64,000 bases of DNA, taken from positions 337,961-401,960 of the forward strand of contig CAJSYZ010000001.1 of the NCBI GenBank assembly GCA_910574455.1. The letters are read 5' to 3'. Numbering within the stretch: position 1 is the first letter of the stretch; each line of letters starts with the position of its first letter. The position numbers and the translations under genes are program-made. The notes beneath the pieces were generated by a model. It ran no database searches and was not told where the DNA came from. It saw only the letters and a program-made list of their open reading frames with translations. The stretch comes from Trichaptum fuscoviolaceum. Taxonomy: Eukaryota; Basidiomycota; Agaricomycetes; Hymenochaetales; Trichaptaceae. Below are positions 46,300 to 58,099 of this stretch, piece by piece.

Positions 46300-47512
46300 C
46301 GAAGAAGTACCGACTCGTGTACGTCACGCGTCAAACTGCGTCGCGTCTCTTCATCATCGACCACAACAAGGGCGAACACGTGCCTCGTCAGCGGCGACGC
46401 ACAATGAAGACCACCCTCCCTGCACAGCGGTCTATACTGTCTTCATAACCGGGTTTATACGGAGTGATGATATACACTCGGCCCTCGCGTGGTTCGACCG
46501 GATGCTACGCTTTGGAGCCTTCGTTGCGCACACCGCGCCCCAACCAAGCCGCCTGGAACACGATACTCGAAGCACTGGCCAAGGAGAAACTGCTCCCCGA
46601 ACTCAACCGCCTATACCACACTCTGCTGGATGTGGCCGATCGCAACGGTTTGCATATCTGCGACTACGACCGGATCACCGTCTTCGAGCTCATCAATGTC
46701 GAGCATCTCCGCCACCATCCTGATCTTCCTAAAGAGGAGTTCGACGAGACCGTGTCGTACCTCCTTGACCGGGTACTCAATCTGGAATACCGCGCAGGCG
46801 CCATCCCGTACTCGCTCGGGCGCAGCGGCCCGCCAAGCTCGATCAGTTCTTCAGCTGCAGCGTCGACGAGTATTATCCCATAAACCTGAAGGTGACGCCC
46901 AAGATCACATGGATCCGCTACGAATCTGGTGCCGCCATCGACACTTTTGCCATGCCTGACGCGATTGGCCGACTGATAGCTACCTTCGGGCGCCTGAACG
47001 ACACGGAGAAGGTGAGCAGGCTGTACTGGGACGGACAGCGCGTGCTGAAGGCGCTCGAGAGCAACAAAGAGAAGCAGTCCATGGGCTGGTACTCGATCGA
47101 GGACGCCATGATGATCTCGCTCGCGCTCTGTGACCAGATCGACAATGCACACGTGCACCGCCAGCGGATCATCGACCTGGGAGGCACGCCCTCGGCTGAC
47201 GCGTACGGCGCGCTCATCCAGTACATCAAGGATTCCACCGACGACAGCTCGAACGCACTCGCGCTATGGGAAGAAGCGCAGTTCCGGGGGGTCACAACGA
47301 ATCTGTTCCTTTACAACACGATCATCTCCAAGCTGTCGAAGGCGCGCAAGGTGGACAATGTGGTGGAACTCTTCCAGTATATGAAGGCGAACCTCATCCG
47401 TCCGTTGTCGGTGACCTACGGGGCCGTCATTGCCGCGTGCTGTCGTGTGGGTGATGCGCAGTCGGCGGAGATCTTGTTCGAGGAGATGACTTCGCAGAAG
47501 AACTCTTCATAG
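46300..47512 (+). pseudogene. Mitochondrial-type pentatricopeptide repeat (PPR) protein, truncated
   Basis: The pieces in order are VYTVFITGFIRSDDIHSAL, WFDRML, NQAAWNTILEALAKEKL, LNRLYHTLLDVADRNGLHI, then after an internal deletion (near 46,860) a frame open to the end: AIGRLIATFGRLNDTEKV, SADAYGALIQYIKDSTDD, NLFLYNTIISKLSKARK and VTYGAVIAACCRVGDAQSAE, ending EMTSQKNSS-stop. The 35-residue helix-pair spacing and motifs are those of fungal PPR proteins that act on organellar RNA. The N-terminus (with any targeting peptide) and the repeats expected after the last one are absent. The last ~206 codons are open and could still be read, but the protein would be a fragment. Confidence 0.82.
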
Positions 47513-49190
47513 TGAAAATTTACGTGTTAAGTGCGTACAGCGCAAATATTTCCGCGGATATAGATGGTCAAGCTATTGTACAGTAGAATATAGGAAAATA
47601 GAACTTGTTCTGCTGTTAATTGTGTGAATGTTACAGTCTATATAACCTTCATACAAACAACTATCTGACTGGTACATGAATACAGTAGATTTTAAGACTC
47701 TTATATTTGATTCTAGCTGTATCTAATAGCTACATCAGACGGATAGCATACCTATAATCTAATTACCAGAGTGCTGGCAGTACGATGGAGGCCTTGTCGG
47801 ATGGCAGCATGATGATATCAGATGATATGCTGCCGTCTGCATGGTAGCTCCCTGATATTGCTAAATCGGTATGACAGCCGATTATATACGCCGGAATCGT
47901 CCGAAATCGGCTACCATTTGGGAGCCCTTTTCCCGATGTAATGACTTGTCCAATTGAAACTTCGACTGGTGAAATCGAGAATGTAGCCCGACTGTTTGCT
48001 GTGACTTCTACGCATTCCCGCACACTCTTCACACCGCTCTTTGTGCTTCTTTAGAGCTAAAATCAGCCATGCAACACACAAGGATAGGTTGGGGAGGGAG
48101 GCTAAGATGCCTGAGGTTCCTTCCTTGTTATATAGTGAGTGCGCAAAGCAGGCCGAGATGGTCGGGATGGTGGATTGTGAAGAGACCAGGATTGCTTTGA
48201 GGTACTAAATAGTTTGCCACCGAGCATATGCAGTCTGACTTCTTCCAGGAGTACAAGAAGATTACAGGGTGGTGTATATCACACAAGTACACATCCGTTG
48301 TTGAGTATAGGTGCTTACCTTCCAATAACGTCTATACCATTAAGCGTGTTTTCAGTCGGCTGGCTTGTCCCCCACCCGGAGGCGCGCCCGAGGGTGTCAA
48401 GGAGGTGCAGGATTGCATTAATAGAGCCGCAGAGAGCGTGCATGGCGGAGATGGACCTGTTAGACAACTGGTCCGGGAGCACGACTGGGCGCAAAGAGAA
48501 ATTGGAGACAGTAAGGAGGAGATTGCAATACCGGTGGTGAGACGACTGGCTCGGCAATGATCAGGCGGACGGAGGAGAGTGGACCGGGTGCTGCGGAGAC
48601 AAGGGCTGCATCTCGCGCTATCTAATAAGGCCTCTCAGCGTGGACACGGTACCTGTACATTTCGCTTCAGAGACATCTCAGACTATGTGAAATGAAGCTC
48701 GCCCATAACTCCACAAGTCGTAAGCACGCAAGTTAGTTATGTCACTGAGCTTTCTTGATAGCAGATGCTACTCACACCAACAGACAGAAGTAGCTCTTCG
48801 ATCACCCTGACAATCTCTTCGATGTCAACCACTCCTGCCCGACAATCCTTTCAGTGGTCCAAAGAAGGGCAACCGGAAAGCACGTTCGGAAAATCCCAAG
48901 CTTGAGATATCTTCCTATCTTAAGTTTCACGTCAGCGATTTCAAAGCCGATGAAGACAATAGTAGTACGCACCAGAACCACATGGCGGTAAAGCAAGTCC
49001 AATTCTTGCACAGGGGAGGTTTTTGTGTCCAGCAAGATCCAAACGGGACTAAACTCGCCAATAGTTGCTGATTATATCCCCCCAAGGCTTGTGGTTTTCG
49101 CTTCCCCATCCTGCTTTCAATTGCGCAAGCATTTGTTTGATTTAGATCAACAAAACTCATATTTGTAACATCAGATAGTTACATTTTATA
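47513..49190. other. No gene supported
   Basis: Several open frames of 80-110 codons exist (for example 47,763-48,032 minus, 48,228-48,560 plus and 48,802-49,035 minus). None has a motif, a family pattern or consistent splice signals that I recognise. The stretch 47,520-47,760 is AT-rich. Decayed sequence beyond recognition is likely. Confidence 0.35.
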
Positions 49191-49193
49191 GAG

Positions 49194-50553
49194 CTATATT
49201 TCCATCAGTACTCCTGCTTCGCGGAAAATATTCCGAGTGTCCTTCATCATGTTCTCGTCATGTATATATGATACCTCTTTCAACTTTATCTTCCGCAACT
49301 TGAACTGCGCGGCAACCTGAGGAAAGAAGTCCTGACTGAAGCATTTTTTATGTTTGACACTAAAAGACGTCAAAAACGGATGTGTAGACTCCGAGACTTC
49401 CGAAAATGAGTTCTGGCCGTGCGAGAGAAGCTGTATATCTCCTCCCAACCGCACGTAGATGCTTTTGATTGTGCATGGAAGGTGGTGAAGAATGTCGTCG
49501 ATGAAATAGAGCTTCTTGCGTCCTGCACAGCCATATATTGCGAGCGTGAAGTTTTCCAGACACGGACACAGACTACGTAAAGACGGAAGTCCACGCTGGC
49601 AACTTAAAATAGATATATCTGTTCCTTCTTGTGTACGCTCACGGAAGCAAAGCGCGAGGTTCGTGAGTCCTGGACCCAAAAGGATAGGTAGGATGTGCTC
49701 AATAGTGCTCTGTATCCACGACGGTCGAAAAGTGAGTCTGAGTCTCCTTAGCGCGGGTACGTTTAATGTCATCGTGCTTTCGTCCATAGAGGTATCGTCA
49801 AAGTCTTCCATCGTAAGACGGAGTATCTGCAGATCAGGTACAGCGTTTAGAAACACTATTAGCTGTGGGAATTCCGACGGCTCCGGTGAAAGATGGCATT
49901 CAATTAATTTGGGGACCTTACTGGCGAAGGAGGGTGGAGGTATCCATGTAGGGTCGATCAGGATGCGCAGAGACGGTAGCGTCCAGTTCTGATAGAAGGA
50001 CGGCAGCCGATGACTGTCTCCTGTGAGGCGGGCTGAAAGGTCTAACTTGACCAATGCGCTGAGGTTCGGGAAGAGAGCGCTGATATGCCGCAATGCGAGG
50101 TCATCCATCACGGCAGTGAGCTCCTTCCACTGTGCACTGTGCTCGAACAACTCTTGCACACGAGCGATAAATTAATGAGGGACGAGGAGCTGGTGCACAC
50201 CGGTTGGAAGATTGGCACGATAACCTCATTGGGAGATCGCACACAGTTAGCCAGCGTACACTGGCTCGAATATCCTGGCGCACATTCTCGATTGTAGAAA
50301 CGAGTTCATTCATCAGGGAGTCCAGACGTCGGGCCTTCTCCTTTACCGTTACAGAAAATGGGTCCACGGGTACATCCTCTCGAACGTCTTCAATGGTCGC
50401 GTTCCTACAAAGTTTTATATGAGCATCACGCAAGGTTTTTAGTTCAAAGGAGTTAACTACTCACAGTTCCCGAACACCCTCTGTCCACATTTTCTGCAGT
50501 CGTCGAAGTCCTTCCTTCCATACATTGACGGAAGATGACGAGGGTGTGCGCAT
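49194..50553 (-). pseudogene. F-box/LRR-like copy H, F-box largely deleted
   Basis: Exon 1 (50465..50553, MRTPSSSSVNVWKEGLRRL, IWT replaced by MWTEGVREL) is intact with a GTGAGT donor. Exon 2 (from about 50,405) reads NATIEDVREDVP, KEKARRLDSLMNEL and the F-box start VCDLP; a 1-nt loss near 50,247 then shifts the frame. After the SLVCK codons the sequence jumps straight to QELFEHSAQWKEL, deleting the rest of the F-box and the MPPHIIDM segment (about 100 residues). The LRR-like tail (49,194-50,159) remains open for ~320 codons, with FIDDILHHLPCTI and ending FREAGVLMEI. It could make an F-box-less LRR fragment. As a gene it is broken. Confidence 0.8.
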
Positions 50554-50794
50554 GGCAGAGATCAGCGTTGATGCTCAGCAAGCTGGCGCCTTGAAAAGCT
50601 GTGTGCCACGCTTCACAAGTTGAAGTTGCACTCAGACATAGCAATGAATTGTGAGGAGACGTGCAATAAGAATTTCAATGTCACTTGGCTACTTACAATT
50701 ATCAGACTTGGGTATTACAAGTAATGTCGGGGAACGGTCGGAAGCAAAAGTTGATTGCGGGTCGGACCTTCAGCGCTTAGCGTACAGGATGAGC

Positions 50795-50911
50795 TCAGCC
50801 ACGCTCTGCTCTTCAACCGGTGACCACCATGCAGGTCATCCTCAAACACATTTACCACACCGCCCGCGTGTATTCAGCTTGATGCTGCGTGATAGCCATC
50901 GCAGTTGTGCT
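50795..50911. promoter_or_regulatory. 5' flank of the PP2C gene, duplicated at 37.1 kb
   Basis: This lies in the 420-bp interval between divergent F-box copy H and the PP2C gene, 64 bp before the PP2C ATG, so it probably overlaps promoter or 5' leader sequence. The same ~120 bp occur at 37,099-37,218 next to a Dlt1 relic. I see no TATA box that decides a start site. Confidence 0.5.
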
Positions 50912-50974
50912 CCTTTGCGGTTCAAACGACACCAGGCTTCCTTCGACTTCAACGCTGTCTTTGTGTAGTCGAAC

Positions 50975-52851
50975 ATGCCTCGCACCTTGGGCGAACTGAA
51001 CTCGGGCGAGTTTTCGCCATCGCACGGCCACTCGTACTCGCAGACAACGGTAGTGTACGCCCGGTCGTCGCGCACGGGCCACTCAACCAGCTCGTCGTCC
51101 ACAGGCTCTTTGTCGCTGTCCTTCACGCCGACCGTATCCTACGACGCAGTCGCCTCGCATCCACCTGCTTCGCCTGTCGAGCCGGTTGTATCTCCCAACT
51201 CACCAATCACCTTCGACCCGCCGCCGCCAGCTCATAACGTGCTCACACCCACCCAGATCTTCGACACGCTCGTCGACATCGCGCACCCATACACAGGCGT
51301 GCTCTCGCTCGAGGAAGGCATCAAGGCCGATGGCGTCAGCTTCCAGCCATGCCTGACGTCGCGTAGTCAAGACCGGTACGTCGTCGAACAGCTGGACATT
51401 CCGATCCCAGGCAGCGCGAGCAGTGGAAAGGGGGAGCTGAAGACGGAGATCTGGACGCTGACAGGTGTCTTTGACGGTACGCTGTGCTGCATTCCACTGT
51501 GTTACGATCTTGTATCTAATAAATAGCACAGGTCATCTTGGCGAAACGACGGTCGAACATGTAGCTCACCACCTCCCCATCATCGTACACGAGCACCTCA
51601 CCGAACTTGCCCAGACTCATCGCTCACCCGCCTCTTCCTCCTCACCCAAAGCAATATCCACCCTACTCACGCGCGCCATCACGACCTTCGACGCGTCCAT
51701 CGCGAACGACGTGCTCGCGCTCTTCCCCGGCGGCATGCCCGCCATCGAGCAGCTATCCGACGCCGAGATCCGCGCGGTCATCAACGACCACATCGTCCCC
51801 GGCCAGCCCGCAGGCGCGAAGGGCAACCTCGTCGCGAAGGTCAAGGGCAAGAAGGAGATCATGAGCAACTACCGCAAGGTGCAGTTGAACATGTATGGCA
51901 CGACTGCGCTCATTGCGCTCGTCGACCCGAGGGGCGAGAATCTGTGGGTGGCGAACGTGGGCGATTGCCAGGCTGGTGAGTGACCATGCAATGTCGCCTC
52001 TTTTCCCATCTAAACATATCGACTCCTGCAGTCCTTGCCTCACGCAATTTCTCGGGAGGCTGGGATGCGGAGCTGCTCACCGCTGCGCACAACGGCTCTA
52101 ACCCAGCAGAGGTAGAGCGCGTGCGGCGCGAGCACCCAGGCGAGCCCGAGTGCATACTGAAAGGCCGCGTACTGGGCGCAATCGCGCCTTTCCGTTGTAA
52201 GTACTTCTGCTTCCACCGTCTCTTCTCCCTGCCCACCCTGCACGCTACACACCAGGCCTCGGCGATCAGCCCTTCAAACAACCACCCGCCTTCACACGGC
52301 GCATCCTCTACAACCTCGACGCCACGCCCGCATCCACGCCCTCGACCTCGCCCTCGCCCTCACCATCGAGCGACTTGTTCCTGCGCCAGAAGGCGCTCGC
52401 GATCTCGCCCTGGGAGCAGTTTCTCGCGCGCAACCACACCCCGCCCTACATCAGCGCCGAGCCCGACGTCGTGCACCGCCGCCTCGCACCCGTCTCCCTC
52501 CACGCCGGCTTCCTCACGCGCCCCGGCAGCGCGGGCGCGCGCACACCGAACCACTTCCTCGTCCTGTGCTCCGACGGCCTGCAGGACCTCTACGCCGACG
52601 CAGGCGTCGCCATCGCCGACCTCCCGAAGGTCTACCTCGACGCGATCGTCCACCCGTCGCCCGCCGCTCTGCTCTCGAATGGCGTTGCCCACGACAGCGC
52701 TCTGTTCGCGGTCGAAGACAACCTTGCGCTTCGCCTCCTGAGGCATGCCTTGGGCGGTGACGACTACGAGGCAGTCTCGCAGCTGCTACAAGGCGAGCCG
52801 GATGAAGAGGCATGGATAGATGATGTCACCATCGTTGTTCAAGTCCTTTAG
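50975..52851 (+). CDS. PP2C-family (PPM) protein phosphatase, pyruvate dehydrogenase phosphatase-like
   Basis: Four exons (50975..51476, 51532..51975, 52032..52196, 52256..52851; introns 55, 56 and 59 bp) give 568 aa. PPM motifs appear in order: VFDGHLG at ~165-171 (metal-binding Asp; the usual DGHGG has Leu for the second-last Gly), MYGTTALIALV, WVANVGDCQAVLAS, ECILKGRVLGAIAPFR, LGDQPFKQP, FLVLCSDGLQDLYAD and DDVTIVVQVL at the C-terminus (the final metal-binding Asp pair). Insertions (PAAS-rich linkers, SPSPS repeat) fit the fungal PDP/Ptc5-6 type. It would dephosphorylate Ser/Thr proteins with Mg/Mn. A Ser-rich N-terminus without a clear mitochondrial presequence leaves location open. GC content is higher than in the relic regions. 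It is convergent with the kinase gene, 332 bp apart. Confidence 0.9.
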
Positions 52852-53183
52852 TTCCGCTAAGGGAAGTGTAAATAAATTTATATATATTGCTGTATCTTAC
52901 TCTGGGCTTCGTGTTCATTCCCTTTCTCCTGGTCAATTCCAACCTCGCTTTCTCGCATTGCTTTGCACGTGCTATGTACATACCATTACATTGTATCCCT
53001 AATCATCACCGTACCATAGTAGCTAACGTCCCAATAATAATCGATTGCACGTTCATATGCCTATAAATACATGTGTCAAAGACTACATAAAATGGTGCAC
53101 TTGCGAAGTCCGTATTGCATGATATAATATTGACTGCTTGGTATCGGATGAGAGAAAGATTGCAAAAGAAAGAGGAGATTCTG

Positions 53184-56100
53184 CTACACGGACGTCGGAT
53201 GGTCGCTGTCAGTCGGAAAGCGCAGCCTCGCTAGTAACACCGTATTCCACGCTCCCGACTGGCTAACCTTTGACACCTTGTTCGCGGACGCATGCCTGCC
53301 CGGCACGTCATCATGGTACGCCGGCCCAACGCCAGACCCCGACGTCGTATCAATCGAGAAGTTGCCCCAGTCCTGCCCGTTCTTCTGCGGCGTGTACACG
53401 TTGAAATGCACCTGCCCGTCCGGGTTATTGTGGTTCACGAAGAGCGCGTAGTCTGGTGCACTCAACGACCCAACGACTACCGCGGGTTATAAGCTTAGCG
53501 ATGCTATCACACGAAGTAGGAAAATGTCGGCAACTCACTTAAGTACACGTCTTCCTTCTGCAGGTGATGTTCCCGCCCGTACAACTCCAATATACGCCCA
53601 ATATTGGCCGAGAACCACGCTTTCGGCGCCGCAAGGTCGTCAGAATCGATGTAGCGATACATAGTCGACTCAATATACAAGTACGCGCTCTTCTGTCCAG
53701 CTCGGAGAGGGAAAGACATGCGACGGGTGACATTTTGCCTGCATGATCAAGAATGAGTGGACTACGCTTAAGAAACGCAAAGACATTGCAACTCACTGGA
53801 AATCACCAGACGACCGACTTCGGAACCAAAGCAGACCCTGGATGACGTCCAGCCCCCGCTGAGCCGCGCTCCGCCGCATGATCCGCTGACTGCCCTTCGA
53901 GACAGACCCATACCCATACAGCGACGGCATGCCCTCGCACTTGCCCGCGGACGACTTCTGCGGGTTGAACGAGTTGAAGAGCGTGACGAACGAGCCACTC
54001 GGCCTCGACAGGTATCCCACTGCACCAAGCTCGACAGGCGACGGCTCCCACAACGGCAGTCTGACTATTTGCACAAGGGAATGAGAAAAAAAGAAGTTAA
54101 AAAGCGGACTTAAATGAAAGCTCACGCGATGGGTTGAAGTCGTGATGAAGACACAGCCTATACCTTCTCTCGTTCTTCCTCTGCGCAGCGATCTCGTCCG
54201 CAGGCGGCGGCGAGTCGAACCGCTGCAGCTCCAAGCCCGGCTCGTGGACATCCGCACTACTGTCCGTCGTCTTCACATCCGTAGACGTCGTCCGCGTCGA
54301 ATTGGACGCACTTGACTCTGACGCCCCCCGTGATGGTGGTTGCGACTCTCCCCTCTCCTTTCCCGCATCGATCCCCATATGCGGGGACGCAAAGCTCTCG
54401 CTCGGCGGGGGACTGCGCCCCGGGACGTCGAACGTCTTGCGGTCCACGACCGGCGAGCTGGCAACACTCCTGTCTTCCTCCCTTATCGGCGTGATGATCC
54501 TCTGCACAGGGATCGTGCCCGGCGAGAGCGTCGCATACGTCACTGGCGGCGGGGAGGACGCCGGGCTGGACCCCGTTGAGGGCACCTCCACGGCAAAGCC
54601 CAGGTTCTGCATCTTCTGCGGCGTGAGCTTCGGTGATTTTCTCATCGCCCGCCCGTCGTCATACAGCTCAGCCTTCGGTTTCACGGCCGGTGAGTCTGTG
54701 TACTTGTTCTTCTTCCTGATATCGTGCACGATCGAGTCGAAAGACGGTCGTTTCTTCGGGTCCGCAGCCCAGCAGCGCTCTACGACGGGCAGCAAGTCCT
54801 TCGTAGCGCTTGTGCTTGGTACAGGCGGTCGTTTGTTCTCATCTAAAAGGACTTGTCTCAGTGTTAGTCAAGGCAGAGATAATATAGCGACATACCAACA
54901 ACATAGCGACGAATGATGTCGTCGTCCACAGTCGACCACGGCAGAGCGCCATGCATGAAGATCTCAACGCACACAATCGCATACGCGTACACGTCCGCCT
55001 CCTTCGTCAGGTGCCGACTCGCCTGGCCCTGAAGGATCTCCGGCGCCTGCCATCGCAGAGTACCACCTGCATCCCATCCTGTCAGTACAAATCTGGAGTT
55101 TACAGGTTTAAGTTGGACTTACGAGGTGCCATAGTCCCACTCAACCGGAACACCTCGTTCTTCATCTCGCTTTGCCCAAAGTCCGTGATGACACAATGCT
55201 CCTCGTCGTCAATGAGGACATTCGAGCCCTATGCACAACGGTCAGAATCACCCACCGAAACGACAGCGAAAACGAACCTTAAAGTCCCCATGCATCACCC
55301 CCATCTTATGGAGGTACTGCATCCCCTTCGCGACCTCGTACACCATCCTCCGCTCCTTCTCCTCCATCCCCACACCCCTGCGCTCCATATCCACCTTCCT
55401 GAGATAGTCGACCAGGCTCCCGTTCCGCATGTACGGGCTCACGAAGAACCACGGCGGGTCGCCCGTCGCCGAGCTCGCGCCGAGCAGCGGGAGCACGTTC
55501 GGGTGGTCCGGCAGGCTCTTCCACACCGCCATCTCGTGCACGAAGAGGTTGCTCGGAGTCGTTGGCGCCAGCACTTTCACGGCGACGGTCCGCCCGTGCC
55601 ACTGCGCCTTGTACACGTCCGAGAAGTAGCCCATCCCGATCTTAGCATCCAGGTCGACCTCGTATCTGTCCAAGGCTCATCAGACAAGAGGTAAGACTCA
55701 TAATAAAGGAAGAAACACAAACCTCGTGATCGTCCAGTTCGGCAGATTAATATCCTGCCCTCTGCTCATACTGACTCTCCTCAGCGCATCAATCCCGCTC
55801 TCAATGAACTCCCTATCCAGCGTATCCCTCCCGCTCTCCGTCGACTTACTGCTCCCACTCCAGCCGCTCCCTCGCGCGCTTCCCTCGTCTGCAGCAGGCG
55901 CCGCCTTCGTCGACGTCGTCCCGCCCTTCTGGCTAGCCTTCGACTTCGCACTCGCATCCGTCCTGCGCCTCTTCAGTCCAGGGAACCCCGGGATCCCACG
56001 CAAACCCAGCGCACTCGTCTGGCTCCCGCGGCGAGCCAACCCCGCCTCCGAGTCCGAGAACGCCTCGACCGGCTCCTCAGCGGACGGCTCAAGCTCATGG

Positions 56101-58091
56101 CCACCGAGACTCGCCTCGCGCTCGCGCTCGCGCTCCTGCTCCTTCTCCAGCGCGCGCTGCAGCGTCTTCAGCGCCTCCGGCATCTCCTCGCGCTTCACCT
56201 GCAGCACGCCAATCATCTCCGCATCGCTCGCCGTCGCGATCGCCTCGCGCATCAGCGCGCGCAGGTCCGCCAGGTCGTGCACGTGGTCCTGCGCGTTCTG
56301 CGCCGCCACGAGCGCGAGCAGCTGTTCGCGGATCGCCTGCGGGTCCGGTGGCGGCAGCGGCGGGACGAGTGTGTGCTGCGACGTGCTGGGCGAGTGTGGG
56401 TTGGACGGGAGGTGCTGGGTTAGTGTTAGTGGGTGCGGAGGGAGGAGTATGTCGGAGTCGGGCGTGGGCGGCGGTGACTGGACTGTCTCGCGCAGCCCCA
56501 TCGCACCGCTGCTGGCCGTCGTATGCGAATTTGTAGTCGTCCCGGTCCCAGTTGTCGTTGCCGTGCCCGAGGAGCGTCCGGTCCCGCCGGAGCTCGTCGT
56601 CTCATACGGCGGAGGCACGTCGTTCTCTCCCTCAGCACCCGGGAGAGCGACGAACCTCGCCGTCGGCGTCTTCTCGATCTCCGGGTCCCTCGCAGGCCCG
56701 GTCTCTAGCGCGGCGTCAGCCGGCAACGACACCGGGTTCATTCGCGGGCTCAGGCTCTCGATGATCTTCGCCATTTCCGCTCTGCTGCGCGCCTCTGCTG
56801 CCTGGAGCTGCCGGAGCGTGCGTATCTGAATGCTGAGCTGTACAAATGATTAAATACCGGCTACATCGTAGTATTTCAATAGAGTGCGTACCGAGAACAT
56901 GCCCAATGCATCGCTGAGCGCAACGTCACACGCATTGACGCTCTTGAGAATATCGTCGCGCTTGAGATAGCGCTTCAAGAAGGGTCTGTGGACCTGCTTC
57001 TGTAGCAGGACGTGCACGGCCTTGAATGATCTGTAAAGTCATTGTCAGTATTTGTATTAGCATAATTTAACTATCGTTACGCACTCAGTTAGTTTAGCCA
57101 AAGGGACGGCAAGCTCATTGCCGACTCTGTCTGCTCCATCAATTGCATTCCGGTCCGCCTCTTCGATCTCATCATACACACTCAGAAGAATGTCGGCGCA
57201 TCGTTCGGTGAGTCGTAGACACGCAAGACGGTTCGTCTATAGAGATTGAGTAAGCAATCACAACGATTGATGCAAAGGACTGCATACCTCGACGAATTGC
57301 AGTGAATCCCAAATGGTCAGCAGCACACGCGCGGCCTCTGCCAGTCCTGCCACTGGCGCGAAGCGCAAGACTTCTGTGCCCATCTCCAGGGCGTCGTGCG
57401 CAACAGGAAGAGCATATTCGCGGATGGACGTGAAGGCAGTGTAAACGCGCTATAGAACAAAGAATTTAGTTCTACTTATTTGTAAGAAAAGTGAGAAGAA
57501 ATAAAAACGAATGATATGAATGATACACGGCATCGCCACCGAGAAAGGTCGATCCACACGGTGTAAAGACAAACTCACCTCACGGGTCCGCACCCAACGT
57601 TCTTCTTGCTCGGGAGGAACAGTTCGGCGCCGCCTGATCTGCGGTTTCTCGCTCCAGGGACGCGGCTCAGCACGCGAACCCCACCACCGCTCGTATATAT
57701 TCTCCTCCTCCTTCTTCTCCAATCCTCCCTTATCCTTCCCTTTCCCCTTATCGTTTTCATCCTCGAGTACGACGAGGCCAGCAGAGGACGAGAAGCTCGT
57801 GCGCACAAGCCAGGAGAGCGTGCTCTCGGTGGCGAGCGTCTCCGCGATGCCCTTGCTGCCCTGCTGGCTGCTCTCGCCGACCTTCACGGTAGACTGGGCG
57901 CTGTTGGGCGGGCGGAAGAAGCTGGGGCGCAGGAGCGCCGCTGTCGGGTGGTCGGGGTGGAAGAGGCCTTTCGCGCCATAGCGGGGCACGTACTCGTCTT
58001 CGTCGCCGTTGCGTTCGTGCTCTGGCGCGTCGTCCGGGCCATCGTCGCCCACAACATCGAGGTCGGGCTCAGAGAAGTCGCCGTCAGACAT
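53184..58091 (-). CDS. Kinase with N-terminal helical (MLKL-like) region and conserved C-terminal domain
   Basis: Twelve minus-strand exons (57579..58091, 57288..57449, 57085..57236, 56892..57030, 55723..56837, 55278..55665, 55123..55228, 54896..55066, 54126..54842, 53797..54064, 53539..53738, 53184..53476) join in phase to 1,407 aa. Residues 1-171 are acidic and disordered. Residues ~172-345 form a helical region (LRFAPVAGLAEAARVLLTIW, TNRLACLRLTERCADILLSV, RPFLKRYLKRDDIL). Residues ~346-690 are Pro/Ser/Thr-rich with an acidic coiled segment. The kinase domain is ~694-962: IGMGYFSDVYKA loop, VAVKVL lysine, MHGDFKGSNVLID catalytic loop, ITDFGQSE, RWQAPEIL, so it looks active and TKL-like. After a disordered linker, ~1155-1407 is a globular domain (VELGAVGYLSRPSGSFVTLF, YALFVNHNNPDGQVHFNV, WNTVLLARLRF). 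The resemblance of the helical region to the MLKL N-terminal bundle is from memory of agaricomycete proteins and was not tested. Confidence 0.87.
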
Positions 58092-58099
58092 TTTTGAGC

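Noticed and set aside
47763..48032. A possible small minus-strand gene (89 codons)
   Set aside because: No motif, no splice signals, and AT-rich surroundings full of decayed sequence.
50842..52813. Several minus-strand and alternative-frame open frames over the PP2C gene
   Set aside because: They are shadows of a GC-rich gene. Only the plus-strand frames carry ordered PPM motifs and join across introns.
55726..56829. A 367-codon open frame on the plus strand
   Set aside because: It is antisense to exon 5 of the kinase gene in GC-rich, serine/proline-coding DNA. The minus-strand frame has splice sites in phase with the kinase, and the plus-strand peptide is low complexity.
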